DNA from: Struthio camelus
Lineage: Eukaryota > Chordata > Aves > Struthioniformes > Struthionidae
Direction: 5' to 3'
DNA length: 64,000 nucleotides
Assembly: GCF_040807025.1 (NCBI RefSeq)
Contig: NC_090943.1
Span: 126,169,400-126,233,399, forward strand
A program made the position numbers and the translations under genes. Below, piece after piece: positions 47,001 to 60,600 of this stretch (positions within the stretch are counted from its first letter, which is position 1; the number at the start of each line of letters is the position of its first letter). Under the pieces are notes generated by a model. That model did not search any database, was not told the origin of the DNA, and saw nothing but the letters and a program-made list of their open reading frames with translations.

Positions 47001-50000
47001 TGTGCGGTTGTGGGCTTTTAGCCTGCCTTGCTATACCTGATCCTGTGAGAGCAGGATGTGATTTAAGAGTGACTGAACTATTAGGAATATGAAACTTACT
47101 TATTATGAATACATTTCTTTATTGTCGGGGTTTTTTTCTGAAGCAACTGGACATCACAGAGTTCCTGTGTTTCCATAGTTTTCAGCTTGTACCCATTCTG
47201 ATGGGTACAGTAGTATTTGTGTTGGGAGAGGGAACATCTAACACCATTAACATATGATTTTAGCTGTCTGGCTTTTTGCCAGTGTTATTGTAGAGCACTT
47301 TTCCTGTGGACTTGCGATTTCCCTCTCAAGAAATGAAATTCCAGTGGAAAATAAAAGCATGATAATTTTATCGCGTCAGTAAAAATGGCAATGCTAAGGT
47401 TTTTCCCAGTAGCTAGTGTTGTAGTCAGTACTTTTTTTAACGTTCTTTGTATATTGATCCTCAGAAAGAGGATTAGTAGATGATTTTGCATGCATGCACA
47501 AACATACATATACACATACATATCTATATTTAATATAAATATTTCCTTTATATGTATTGTCCTACTGAATACAATAATTGAAATTCAAAGCATTCAAAGC
47601 ACTGAGGAGGATTTGCCTCCATCTACAGAACTGTAATTACTTTTCTTTAAGTCTTATTCTAGTAGTAGAGTAGTGAAGTGAAAGGGCTGAATTATTTCGA
47701 CTGTTTGATGAAAGTTGCCAACAGGACAATGATCTCATTAGCAAGTACATTGCAAAGAATTTTTCTAATGTGGCACAGAGGAAAAATGTGGCCCTAATCT
47801 GCAATGAACATTAGGTGCTGGTTCTTGAAGAGCTGTACTCAACAGTCATTGCTGCTTTATCTGTTAGCTATCAGTGTGAATGCATGTCATGTTCTCACTC
47901 TTCAGTACCCTTAAAAAATGGCATGTAATTTCAAAACACTTTTAAACAGCAGGCAATATTCAATAAAAGTAATTTCTTTGTGGTTTATGTTAGCTGTTGC
48001 ACAAAAAAAAAAAATTCCTGTTGAAATGCCATCTGTGCTGAGAAAAAGAAAAAAGTCAATAGATATGTGGTTTTTAACTTGTGAAACATGCAAGAGCAAG
48101 CCACCATGTATATAGTGACGTAGAAGCGTGCCCATGGCTATAATTTTATTTAAATGCTATAAAATTAAAATTATTCTAACATATGTAGTGATATTTCACT
48201 GATATTTCACTGTCAGGAAAAGCACAAAGCCTGCCCTTCTAAGAGAAGTTCTATCACTGATCATTGTTTAAAAAATATTTTTAGAAGTGACTGTCTTCAC
48301 TACTGTAGCATCATCTCCTTAAAAACATGCATTTTGCACGTAATGAGGAAAAACTGGAGGTAGAGAGTGGGACGTTTCCATGTTTATGGTAGTATGCTTG
48401 CATTATGTATACCAGGGTTTTTCAATGTCTTGTTTGTATCCTTAAGACTACTCCTCTACAGTAAAACTCCTTCAGCCCTATGATTTCATTCAATAGATAG
48501 TGTGTAATTGTTTTGTATAGATGAAGGGCTAGCCTTAAGGCACCTGTTACTAATTTTTATGATAAAGATTTTTCTGATCCCTGCTACGAGATGTTTTATA
48601 TGGGTCAGACACCTATTTTGCCTGTTATTAGTTAGTTTAGTTTTTGTGACAACAGGAATGTGAAAGGATGGGGCACTTAATCAAGATATTGATGTCTTAC
48701 AGTGTTAATGGTATGTACGTAGGTAGAACATTTATTATCCTTCCAATGCGTTAACAATTGATTTTCCTAACAGATTATATTTATTTGAAGCAGAACCACA
48801 TCTTTCTTGGGGTTTAGCAGACTGAAGAGGTTAATATAAGCTGAACCTCCAACTTTTCCTTTTTTTACTGCTTGATAGTTTTAAAGTAATTTTTGAATAG
48901 GAGTATTTTAAAATAGTCACAGTCTGTATAAAGCAACTAGAATTTTTGATGAGTTGGTAGTGTTTTCAAATAAAATATCCTCTGACTTAGTTATAAAAGG
49001 AGCACTAGAGATGGCAGTGCATTGCACAGAATAATATTCTGGTCCTTAGTTATTATTCCATATGGAATGCGTAGTTGTTTCTGCCCAGGGAATGACTGCT
49101 TTTTGTAAGCTTGCAAGTGTTAATGTGTTGTGTTCGATATAATTTTAATACATACTAAATGGCTAGTTCACAGTTTTCCTGAGAGGATGAGAGTAAAAAC
49201 TTGTTCTTTAAGTATGCTAGTCAAGCTCATTACTTAAGGAGTTTGATGGTTTTGCATAGGCCTTTATTTTAAATTCTGCTATAGGAATTCCCACAGTTGA
49301 TCTGATATTAAGACTATCAAGTAACTTCCAGCCTCCTGTGTGTTGTACTCCGTGATGGAAGGTAGGTAGCATCTCTGATAAACTGGGAGAAAGCTATGGG
49401 TGAAATGTGAATTTCTGTTATTACTGGTTCCAGAGAAAAGTACATCTTGTAGTATCATGCTGTTCTATCCCTAGAGTAAAAGTAGCTGAAATGAGACGAG
49501 AGATTTCACTAAGCATATTTAACATTCCCAAGCAAATATTTGTTTACACTTTCTATAAACCAACATTTAGAAGGATAATTTTTTCCTCATTTTGCAACAA
49601 AACTTTTACTGTTAGTGCCTGCATATATTAAATTGTTTATTTGATAACCACATCTTCAAAATAGCTTCCTTAGGGAGCTGAAGTAAAAAGTACAGACTAA
49701 TGTTACCAGAATACAGTAACAGAGGGTTTTCTTTTTTTAATTATACATTATAATAAATTCTAGGAATCTGAGAAACTACCCTTTCTTCTCTCAAGGAGCA
49801 TACCAAAAGCCCAGATGTAGCTGCAAGCCTGAACTGTATCATCCCATGGAAATTATTCTCTGTGGTGTTAATATCGTCATGTTGCGTTAAGGCTGTGTTG
49901 AGGTAGGAACAGAGAATGGATATTTTGAGTAACAGTGGTATTGAATATGGTGAACAGAGTAAACACCCAGTGATACTTTTAATAAGGTGTTCCACTTGGT

Positions 50001-50698
50001 TGTAACACTGTTACCCTCTTTTGATATGGTTTGCTACGCAAAATGCAGGGTCTTGGCTGTTTCTTTGAGGAGGAATAGGTAATGGTATTTCCACTGTAAT
50101 CAATGGTGGTACCAGCATCATGGTCAGATGAGGTATTTCTAAAGCAATTTGATTTACAACATTTAGGAAGGTCTGTTTCCTTGAACACTGAAAAATATCC
50201 AACTGGTAATGGTGGCCTTGTTCATGGTTCCAGGCCCCTTTCGTCTTCAATGTATCATGCTTCTCGACTTCAGGTGGCATCCAACTCATTGAATTCTTAC
50301 TGTCTTTAAATGGACTTAAGCCACTGTCAGTAGCTATTTATAATGACATAAATTATGTATTTAGGTAATGCTTTCCCCATGAAAATTCCTGTTTAAATAC
50401 TTTGTAATCTTTTACTTAGTTTTATATATAAAGGACATCCTTCTTCCAATACTGGGCTCCCAAAATTAAGATCACTGCTGATTTTCTGCCTTTTTCCTTT
50501 ATCTCAATCATCTCTCTTTTTTCACACTTGGATGGCCTTCTGTTCTTTTACCTGATTCTTTCCTCCTTGAAGCTGAGGCAGGCAGTGAGGAAGGTTTTTT
50601 TTTAAAAAAAAAAAAAAAAAGTGTTATGACTTTCTCCTTGCGGTGTCATGTACCAGAGTAGAGTGGGAAGTACTACACAAGGGCTTAGTGTAAGATGA

Positions 50699-50722
50699 TT
50701 CCTCACCTCACTAGGTGAGGAA
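50699..50722. repeat. 10-bp-stem inverted repeat, four-base loop
   Basis: TTCCTCACCT and AGGTGAGGAA are perfect reverse complements around CACT. There is no following T-run or conserved context to suggest an RNA gene. Confidence 0.7.
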
Positions 50723-53700
50723 GGAAAAGATAATGAAGAGGATGTGCTTGGCCTATCTTAAGATTTATTCTTACTGAGAAGTATCTGTGAAGACAGTTCA
50801 CTGTTACTTTCCAATCTCTCTGCTTTGATGTTTAAAAAAAATTCTAATTGCCCTTTCCTAACTCCTTAACCCCCCCCCCCACCACTCCCCAAGGCCTGTG
50901 TTCTTAAGTGTACTGACTTGAATTCCTCTCTGTTAATGCCCTCTTGGATTATACGATTTGGTGTCCTGTTCATTTCCAGTTACTTGAATTTTTGTTTATT
51001 TGATCGTTTGATTAATGGTGTATTTTCCAGCCACAGTATTCCTTCTTTTTCTGTTATTGGGTTTGGGCTTTTCACCTTCTGAGTTTCTCTCTTCTGCCTG
51101 TCATTGGTCCCCTCTTGTATCTTTGTTCCTGCTGCCTCTCCCACTGGTGTAGCTCAACCTGGGAAAGAACAACAGGGAAAAACTCCCACATACAGGCAGT
51201 ATTTCTTGCTAGTTGAAAGGAGGATTTGCTAGGTTGGCTTGCTGGAGCATATCAGCAGGAGAGACAAATAGCAAGCCTATTAATACAGCATTGTGTTCAT
51301 GTTATCTCTTCCTTCCCCATGTCGCTTAGTTTATTTTATATAACTATGGTGGTTGCTCATATGGGGGGCACTGGGCCCTGGGCTCCAAGATTGTACCTGC
51401 ATAATTCTAACAGTAAGCGCAGAGTAGCTAATAAACATTTCTCACACACAATCAATGGATGGGCATGTGTTTGTCTGACATGCACTCATATGCACGCACC
51501 TCTGCTATCCTGAGACATTTCTTGCTGATACTTAACCTTTCTGAACTACAGTGTTTCCACTTCTAGTACCTCATTAGAGTACTTTCAGATGACATGAGTA
51601 ATAATAATAGTAAAAATACAATCAATGTTGAAAACCCTTTAAAATACACACACACGTAAGAAGGCTTGTTTTTGCACTTAATTATATTTTGTGATATGTA
51701 TTTTGATTTTTACAAAAAGTCTAAGATTAGGCAGGAAGACGCATTTCTATTTCATGACTGTTCCTTAAAGCAAAAATATGCAGGAGAATGCAGCAATGTT
51801 ATCTTTTTATTAAGTTTTGATCTAAGTAAGAAACTTGAAGATAAAATCTACAGTACTACATTGAATATGTAGTACTGGTACTTACCAAAATAAACTATAT
51901 ATGTACTGCACGTCTAATAAATCAGCAATATTAAAGCAGTACAGTGTATTTTTTTTTTATTTTTTTGCAACCTGTTGTGTAGACACCCAAACTGTTCTTG
52001 ATATTAATTGATTGAGTTTGACTGCCATTAGTATGGCAGAGGAGTTGGAGAGGCAGCATGTATGCAGTGCAGAGTAGGATTTACGAGCCAGGGACAAAGA
52101 TAGTTGCTGAGAAACAAGCCCGAGGAGACACTGGTTGACCCCCCCCCTTCTTAGCAGTATCCAGCACAGATGCTGTTTCGGTCCGTGGGGCAAGTACTGA
52201 GGTCTTAGCAGCTGCCACCCCTCAGCATCGTGGCTGCAGCTGCAGCGATAGTTTCTGCTCTTGTTTTAGCTGTGAAATTCCCCTGAGGTGCTAGGGACCT
52301 CCTCAGGTACCACTGAGGAGAAGCTGGCTCCCAGGTAGGTCTTATTGGATGTGGGTGGTAAAATATGACCCTTGAGAAGGAGCTGTGATTCATGAGAATC
52401 CTTCAGTGCCCTTTATGGCTTTTAAAGTACTATTGTTCAAGTATTATTATTTGCTTTTCTGTAGTCCTAGAAGTGTAGTTTATTTACCTGATTTTTACAT
52501 AAGTAAAATACAAGAAATACAGAAAACAAAATCTTCAAACTTAAGTTGTAAAAACTGAAAACAACCTATTTTCTTGTCCGTCCCTTCAGCAAGTGGTAAA
52601 CATCAAATCGCTGTACAGTTTTTTTTTTTTTTGCCTTTTTTTAATCTACTTTTAAATTCAAGTTTGTCCGAGCTAAATCTATCCCTTGATGTTATGCTAA
52701 CTTACTAAGCATCTGGCCTAGAATTGCCCTCCTACTTTGTAAAATCTCCTGTTGACTCACTGTGCTATACAACTTCCCACGTACCCATCTATTGCTGCAG
52801 ATTCTGTTCCTCCCACTTGTTCTCCCCTTTCTGTTCCTTTTGTGGGTATGTCTCTGCTCCAACCATCCCTGAAAAGCAAGCAAGTCCTCAAACCTCACCC
52901 TCTTTCAAATACTTCACATTTTTCAGTTGGACTTCTAAAACCTCCCCTTCAATTCCAGTGAGGAACACATTTAATGAAGACGTGGTTAACTTAGTCTAAA
53001 AGATGTAGTTCTACATACTCTGAAATTACTCTCTTCCCTTGCTTTCATGACATGTTATATAAGTGATGTTTGAGATAAATTACTTTGTGCTGAACTAAGG
53101 AATTGCATTGTTAAAGGCTCCCGTTCTCATATTTATGCACTGAGTATATTTGTGTGCATGGAAGACATCCAGATAACCTTTTCCTGCCCTAACACACTGG
53201 AAAGGGAGGCTACTAAAAGCAATGCAACCTCATGGTGGGGGAAAGAAGTAGCTGGGTGAGTGGCAAACCTGCCTCACTAAATACATGAACCTAATCACCA
53301 TTTTTCACTATTATTTTTGTGAAATCATCAACATTTGTTGAATAAGCTGCTTATATCCCACTTCTGTTTCTGGGGGAAAAAATATGTTTTATTTAAGCAG
53401 TGGAGCAAAGGAGGTAAGAACTTTGGTCTGTTGCTCATGAGGAGGTTCTTCACGCTTCTGTGGGGTAGAGGTTCTGACGGTAACAGCATTTCATAAGCAA
53501 AGGAAGATTCATATACATGCCAGGATATGTTTCTGTAAAACACTAAATTACAAGCAGGATAATTAAAGCTTGCTGAGTAACCCCTGTGGTGAGAACACAA
53601 ACAACATACACGTATTCTTTATATAAGCAGTGATGGACAAATTGTTACTGATTTCTGTAAACAATACAGTCTAAAGAAAACACTAGGCTGAAGAAACTTA

Positions 53701-54794
53701 CCTTTCTAGTTTAAAAAAAAAAAAAAAGGCACCAAGTGAACAAAAAGCCTGGAGAGCAAGCATTCTACAGAGATGTCCAATTTCCCCTGTTCCTGAAGCA
53801 CTGTTTTGTCAGTATGTTTTGCAAAGTCTAACAAGTTGTTTTCTGTTTATGCTATACTAGAGCCCAAAATCTCTACACCACTATAGGAGTTCATAGGAGT
53901 CCTTTCATAGGAGTGCAAGGGCCACGTTATGCCAGTTCCACCCATACCTAAATGGGTACCTGTTATGGAAATTATGTTTTAGAGGGAATGTAAATGAACT
54001 GGCAGGTTAGTGCATCCTCATGGCAGTGGTTGAGGGCATCTGAATTCCTCTCAGGACACAGCGCCAGGTCCTTTCTAGGCTAGCAGAAGACTTTGTTTAT
54101 TATCTAAGAGCGCAGCTACCTCTAGGCAGCAGGAAGTGGAGGGGGGGTGAGCAACACCAAGCTGCACGTGCAGTGGGCTGAGCTTGCACCACATGTTGCT
54201 CTGCTGAAGCAAGAACAGTAGTGGATAGTAATTTGGATCTGCTATGCCAGTACCAAACAGTCATCTCCCCTAATTGATTACAGCCAATATGGGGGTCTTA
54301 CTATCATCCGGAATGCTCAATACAGTAATATGAAGAGAACTACTTGTGGGATTTATAAAAGCATTATTGAAAACTATGTTGTGACTGGTAGAGATTTATT
54401 TATTTCCTTGAAACATATGTATATAAATATATGTGTGTGTGTGTGTATACATATTTATGCTGTCATTACCTCTGAGCCTTGTTTTGTTGATAGAATACTT
54501 TTAATACAATTTTAATTGAATATATTTTAACAGATTTTAACAACCTTAAACTTGTACCATGTTCTGTTTTAAAATATGCTGAATGCTTTTCCAAACTCCA
54601 GCTTTTAAGAGATGCAAGACTGTATGTTTTATTTCTGGGGTATTGCCAGATTTCCCATATCATCATCTATGCCAAATAATTGCTCACTTATTATACTAGG
54701 AGCTTAAACATTGTTGCCACAGAGATGTGTCTAGGAGCTATTAATATGGTAGATAATGGCATTTTTTGAGTTATAGCATTGAAACAATAAAAAT

Positions 54795-55230
54795 AAGATT
54801 GGAAAACCCTCCACAGATCATGTAGGTCTTCTCTTGTCCCACAGCAAGATTAGCTGTATATATCCCCTTTGATAAATGTTTTTCTAACGTGTTCTTAAAA
54901 ATGTTAATTATTGACAGGTCATAATTCTGTAAGGTAGTCGGTTCCAGGGTTCAAATACTTTTACTGCCAGAAATTTTTTTCCAGTTCCAACTAAAACCTC
55001 CCTCATGCTTTTTACCTCCATTATTTCTCACCCTGACCCCAGCAGACATGGAGAATAATTCACTCCCTCCCCCCTCCTTTTTTTTTTTTTTTCTTTACAG
55101 CATTTCATATATTTGAAGATTATGTCCATTCCACTCACTAAAAAGACACTGTGTTCTTCCATTTAACTGCTGTTTAATGCAATTTTCATGAATAATGTTG
55201 AAAACAAGCATCAGACCTAGGACTGCTCCT
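54795..55230 (-). mobile_element. Ancient CR1 relic, about 430 bp
   Basis: Highly diverged, but it keeps the order of CR1 3' landmarks as read on the + strand: GACAGGTCATAATTC; GTTCCAGGGTTCAAATAC; CCAGAAATTTTTTTCCAG; CAACTAAAACCTCCCTCATGC; then a segment near ATTTCATATATTTGAAGATTATG, the usual TTTCATATATTTGAAGACTATCATG-like piece. It includes a later T-rich expansion at 55079-55095. Much older than the 0.3 kb and 37 kb copies. Confidence 0.7.
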
Positions 55231-56398
55231 TCCCAGTTTGAACATCCCATTTCTGGCATACAGAGGCATGGCCCCTATTTCATGCTTTTCTCCTGAATTC
55301 TTATTTGCCTGGTGACACAGATACTCAGGCTTTGGCTTTTTGTCTGGGCTGATTGATGGGGTTACTCTCCTGGAAACTGGGAGATAAGTTTGAGGCTGGG
55401 AAAAGGACTAACCCCAGTTAGCAGAACTCTAGAGAACTTCACAAGCAAAACTTAGATGCTGGAGGCCTTTATATTACATATGAGGAATTTGTGGATCGTA
55501 AATCGTAAGCATCTACGTTTTTGTGGTCTCATTTTTTTTCTCTGCCGCAGGTCTCCGGTTTTAACATAGAAGGTAAAATAGCGAAGAAGATTACACAAGC
55601 TCCTTTGCTGCTAGAGTTGAGTAACTCTGTGAGATTAGTGAGTAGAATAAATAGGTGAGACTGCTAGGATTTTCAAACAGTAATAGAAGTAACAGGTTCT
55701 GAAGACTGAATCCAGCATTTGCTTCTGGGAAAGAGATCGTAATATTTTCCACATTAATGCATTGTATGGGTTTAGCGTTGGACCTGACCCAATCTGTTGG
55801 AGCTCATGTGTGGCTGGAAGCCCAGAAGTGCCAGTGTTGTTCACTGAAGAATGATACTAAAACTAGTTTAGAGAAGGCATATCCGTTGTTCACTTGTAAC
55901 AGCAATAGTCTTATTATAAACACTGCTAACTCTGCAATTCAAACTGAATTGTCAGTTTTTTTTGTATATGTTTATGTTGAGTGGCTGGAGCATAGAGGGA
56001 AGCTAGCAACTCTCATTTTTCACTCTGCTAATCAATTTCTTTAACCTAAGATAGCTGTAAGTGTTTAATATGCTTCAGTTGCTCCTTTTGCCTGTGTCTC
56101 CTTCCCTCTGTCCTGCCTAAAGTGTACGTATGTGCCTTAGAGTGGAGTGCCACTAGAGGCAGGGAGGCATGTTTTGAATATTCAGTGCTTTGAACACAGT
56201 TTGTTTACAGAAGGTATAAACTAGACTCATTGTTTTATGCTCAAAAGGAAGTGTGGGGGGTTACTGGCAAGCATCCATATGTTCCGTTTTGAAATGCGAT
56301 TACTATTCATTGAATACTGATACACTGGGATAGCTTTTGACAACCTCCAGAATGTAAAACAGTGATGAAGCACTAAATTTTTATAGCTAAATACATAC

Positions 56399-56438
56399 GT
56401 GCGCGCGCACACACACACACACACACACGCACGCACGC
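56399..56438. repeat. (GC)-(CA)n-(CG CA)n microsatellite
   Basis: GTGCGCGCGCACACAC followed by about ten AC units and then CGCA units. Strictly alternating purine-pyrimidine with several CG steps, a good Z-DNA sequence. Confidence 0.9.
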
Positions 56439-56870
56439 AATCTGTAGTTCCTTGTGAACATGAATTTGAAAAGACCGTGGTTTGAAGTGGTTTAGATGAT
56501 CCACAAAGATAATTTCCGTTTTGCCTTCTCCCCACAAAAATACTTTAATTGTTTTGTATGGGAATTGCTTGAATTTAGATCTAGGGACGGTTTAATCAAC
56601 AACTCTGTCTCCATAAAAGTGAAAGATCATTTCCTACTGAGTATTTTCAGATGCGTTGTCCAGTTGAAACTTATGGCATCCGAAACTTAATTGCTTTGAG
56701 GAAGGCAATTTTGCTAAGTAGATCTGATAAGAATAATTTCCTATGTGCTTTTCCTTGTCCATGTGTGTATAATATTACATACTTACATTCTGCAGTGCAT
56801 CTTAAAGAGAAGATGTTCTGTAACAAAACAGAAAACTTAGTGCATGCATAGGGAGATGACAGTTTTTTGT

Positions 56871-56891
56871 GGGGGGGGGTGGGGGGGGGGG
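56871..56891. repeat. G9-T-G11 run
   Basis: Twenty G with one interrupting T. Quadruplex candidate and an assembly-error-prone site. Confidence 0.9.
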
Positions 56892-57466
56892 AATAGATAC
56901 TGATATCTTCAATATTTGTCATGTCCACTTCAGTGTGTCCAGGATGGTAATTGTGCTGATAATAGTAATAACGCTTAGCACAGCATTTTTGTGATTTGGT
57001 GCTGTATAAGCATTAGCACATTTTAAAATAACAGAGAACAGTAACCAAAACCACTTTAAAGATGTTCAAAAACTGAGACAGCAGGAGGAGGTGACTACAC
57101 AGCAAGGCAGGGGCTGTACCAGGATTAGAAAGAGAAAAGTCCTGATTCCCACCCCTGTCCCTCCTACTTCTTCAGTTTCTCAACAACTATCTTCTGTTGC
57201 TTTTATGTCCCATTTATACTTTCTGTCTGAGGTCCGTTACTGGAAATCCCACCTCAAAGTCGAGCTGAAAAGCAGAGGAAAAAAACTCCAATCTAAAACC
57301 AAAACAAAATACCACCTCCCCCACATAAAAACTCGCACCCCTATTTGTTTAGAAAAAAATACAAGGGAAGGAGAATCCATATTAACTCTAGCTCCAATGC
57401 CTGGTAGTCAGAACTTTCTGTAATAACAAAACTCAGTGATGGTAAATTCAATGTTATGTGTTTTAC

Positions 57467-57668
57467 AGAATCACAGAATCGGATAGGTTGGGAGGCACTT
57501 CAGAGGTTGTCTGGTCCAACCTCCTGCTCAAAGCAGGTGCCAGCAGAGCAGGTTGCTCTGGCCCTCAGCTAGCTGCTATCTGAATTTTCTCCAAGGTATG
57601 AGATTCCACAACCTCTCTGGGCAACGTGTTCTACCTACCCTCACCATAAAAACTTTTTCCCTTACATT
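57467..57668 (-). mobile_element. CR1 3'-end fragment, intermediate age
   Basis: Starts with the terminal CAGAATCACAGAATCGG repeat-like end and continues through GGTTGGGAGGCACTTCAGAGG, CTGGTCCAACCTCCTGCTC, GATTCCACAACCTCTCTGGG and TCACCATAAAAACTTTTTCC. More diverged than the copies at 0.3 and 37 kb, so probably a different CR1 subfamily. Same orientation as the rest. Confidence 0.9.
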
Positions 57669-60600
57669 TAGTCAATTTTTCAGGCTATTAAAAAAACAAA
57701 AAACAAAAAACAAAAACTTCAGTTTGCACAGCTGATGAGCAGCCCAGAAGCTGTACAAATGCAACTTGATGACAACAGTTGTGTTTGTTCCTGGATCATA
57801 TATATGGAATCTTTGTACGGTTTCATGGACCTAAGTTTTTTGTGTAGGATTAAATTAACTAAACTGTCTCTTAGTGTATACCACATTAAAAGAAACTTTA
57901 GGCAGAACAGAAACACCAAATTAATTTTATATAGGTTGTTTGCTTTAAATTAAATACAAAACAACAAAGCAAACACCTGTGGACAGTCGTCTTTTCGGAA
58001 TCTAATAGTGTTTGTAGAAGAGGTTATGAGCAGCTGCCAAAGACTGTTTCAGCTTTCTAAACTAACACTGCACAATCTAACTGAAAGAAATTAAAGAAAT
58101 GAGATACAAGCAGTTCTACTGACAGAATATGCCTGTGGTAACCTTTGAAGAGCATGAAGGGGTTGGTGACTTTCTACAGGCTATAGTCTACAACCTCTGA
58201 AAATCCTTCTGCCTATTCATATGAGGAATACATCCACTAGTTTCTTTCAAACGTAGTTATTCTCACTGAGGTCTTTAAGACAGGGTAAGTAAGCAAATCA
58301 CATTGAGTCATTGTGGATTTTATATGTACATAAAATTTTTGAGCATAACATATGGGAAAAGTGGTTTGTTTTTATAAACGTAGAACTCAAAAACTGCCGA
58401 ACAGATTTAGCTGAAATGCTCCGTATAAACAACCTGCCTGTCCCTCTGGGTTGAAAGCAAATTTGCAAGTGTTTGGGCCAAAGTGAATCTGTTTGAGAAG
58501 AGTTTTAAGAGCAGCTAAAAAGGTTAGGTGCCTTTTAAAATGAGATTAGTTTATAAGTCAAAACAAATTGTTACTAATTACCTATTAAGTAAATTGTGGT
58601 TCTAGGACTGTTGTCACTGAAGGATGGCATAATCCCTGGAACTGAAGAGGCCGTACCTACAGCAAGCTGTCTTGCTTAACCCTGTAACCTGCTTGCTCAG
58701 CTGTGCAGCTGTTAGTCCAGTTAGACCAATTCCATTTACTATTAAAGAAGATCCATGAGTGTGGAGGAAGTACCTCTATGCCTGGCATCTCAGCGCTCTG
58801 GAGGCTGTTGCTTGTGGCTCAACAAGGACTGTTGCCTGTGGCTCTGTGCAGACTGCTCTGCTCTGTGAGGTCCATGGGGTGCCAGGGATCGGAGATCAGC
58901 ATAGGCAGTTGGATGATTGGGGGGGAAGCTGTGGGGGATCGGTACCACCTGCAGGTAAAAAGCAAAGTGTAGTCACTTGTTCAAGCTGCCAGTGCTGGGG
59001 GGTAGTGTTCATCAAAGGAATTAGGAAGCACCACGCATACAGTGTCTTCCTGTCCTTGGCAGACAGTTTTGCTGGTCAGCTTAGTGGCCCAGAAGTGCTC
59101 CTTTTCGTTGCATCGCAAATGACTGAGCACTATATACTATATAAATACAATATATAAGAACTGCACAAGAACTGTTAATCACTGACGGTACTGAAGGGGC
59201 CTTTTCAATGACAGCATTTTTTTTTTCTCGGCTCAGGAGCAAAGCCTGATACAAAATGCATTTATAAATACGCTGCTTTTGAAGTTTGCAGATTTTGTGT
59301 TTCCCAGTGTAAAAAAAAAAAATTCTTTGCTAAATTAATGTCGGGGTAATATGCATGTTACAGTGCAGTAGATCTCAATTTTTTCCCCTTACTATGCACC
59401 ATTATCTTAAGGCTGGAGATTTAAGAGAGCAAATGAGGAGTCTCTTCTCAAAGCTATATGGGTATTATAAAAATTTGTACAGCAGCCTGTTTCTCATCTG
59501 TATTAAGTGATCTGTATTAGAGCAACTCTTGTGGTTCTAATTTTCCCAGGTTACTTTTAGCTTATTCAGATCTTCATTTGCTTGCTGCATCTCCAGTTGT
59601 GGTATATCTGCAAATGTAGTCATGCTTTAAATATACACCAGAGAAGCATTTAACAGAGAATACTTCATAGAATGTTTTTTAGGTTAATTTGCTTAAAAAT
59701 AGCTTCTAGGAGACTTAAAATGGGTTATACCTGGTATCTTCACAATCACTGTGATAAAAATGGTTCCATACGCTGTCACTGGTTCTTCTGCGTTATTTGC
59801 CAATCACTGTAATGCTGTTTCATTTTTATTTTTCAAGCGTGACTCTCCAAGCTAAGCATCCTATCACAAGAATCAAATAGCATGAAAATGTTTAAATGAC
59901 TCTAATCTCAGTCTGATAAACCCATATATATAATAGAAGCCTATATGTCCAAAGAAAATAAGATTCTATTTGAAATGTGAAGGTCTGCTGTAGGTCAAAG
60001 GAAGTGGAGCTGCTTTATTCCATTAAATCTGTTCCATAGATTATTTAACTGCATGGCTCAGCAGAAGAAAAACTTGTAACAAATAACTGGTGTGACAGTC
60101 TAAAATAACATATTCCTATCCTGTAGTTCTTGTCTATTGTTTATCTAGCAGCAAGCATTAAATGAAGTTTTGACTAATGGAGCTCCCCAAAATAAAGTAT
60201 TAACTTATCTTATTGCAACTGGAAAAGCTATATTTAACCAAAGTACATGCAGCTTTTTGCGACAGATGTTAGGGACAGGAGGAGCTTAGTAGAGCAGAGT
60301 TAGCATTATTTTGATTACGGTGGTGCTATTTATCTGCAACTGTGGAAGAAGCATTCTTAGAACAGGCCAGTAACTTGGCTTTATTTTAAACCCTTTTTTA
60401 AAATAATGAAAAAAGCTATGCTTTAGTGAATTGGTAATTTTCCCTGTTTAACCAGTCCAGCACAAGAAGTGCACTGATTTTCTTTCTCCTTTTTTAATAC
60501 TAATATTTTATAATGCTTCACTGCCAAGTAGAAGAAAACCTATTCCTTAAAGAGAAATTAAGTAGCTGATGAGGAACTGTAATCTTCTGTTCTTCAAGGG

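Noticed and set aside
58703..59157. Overlapping + frames of 89 and 132 codons
   Set aside because: Both frames are open by chance. No splice sites in phase, no motif and no family resemblance.
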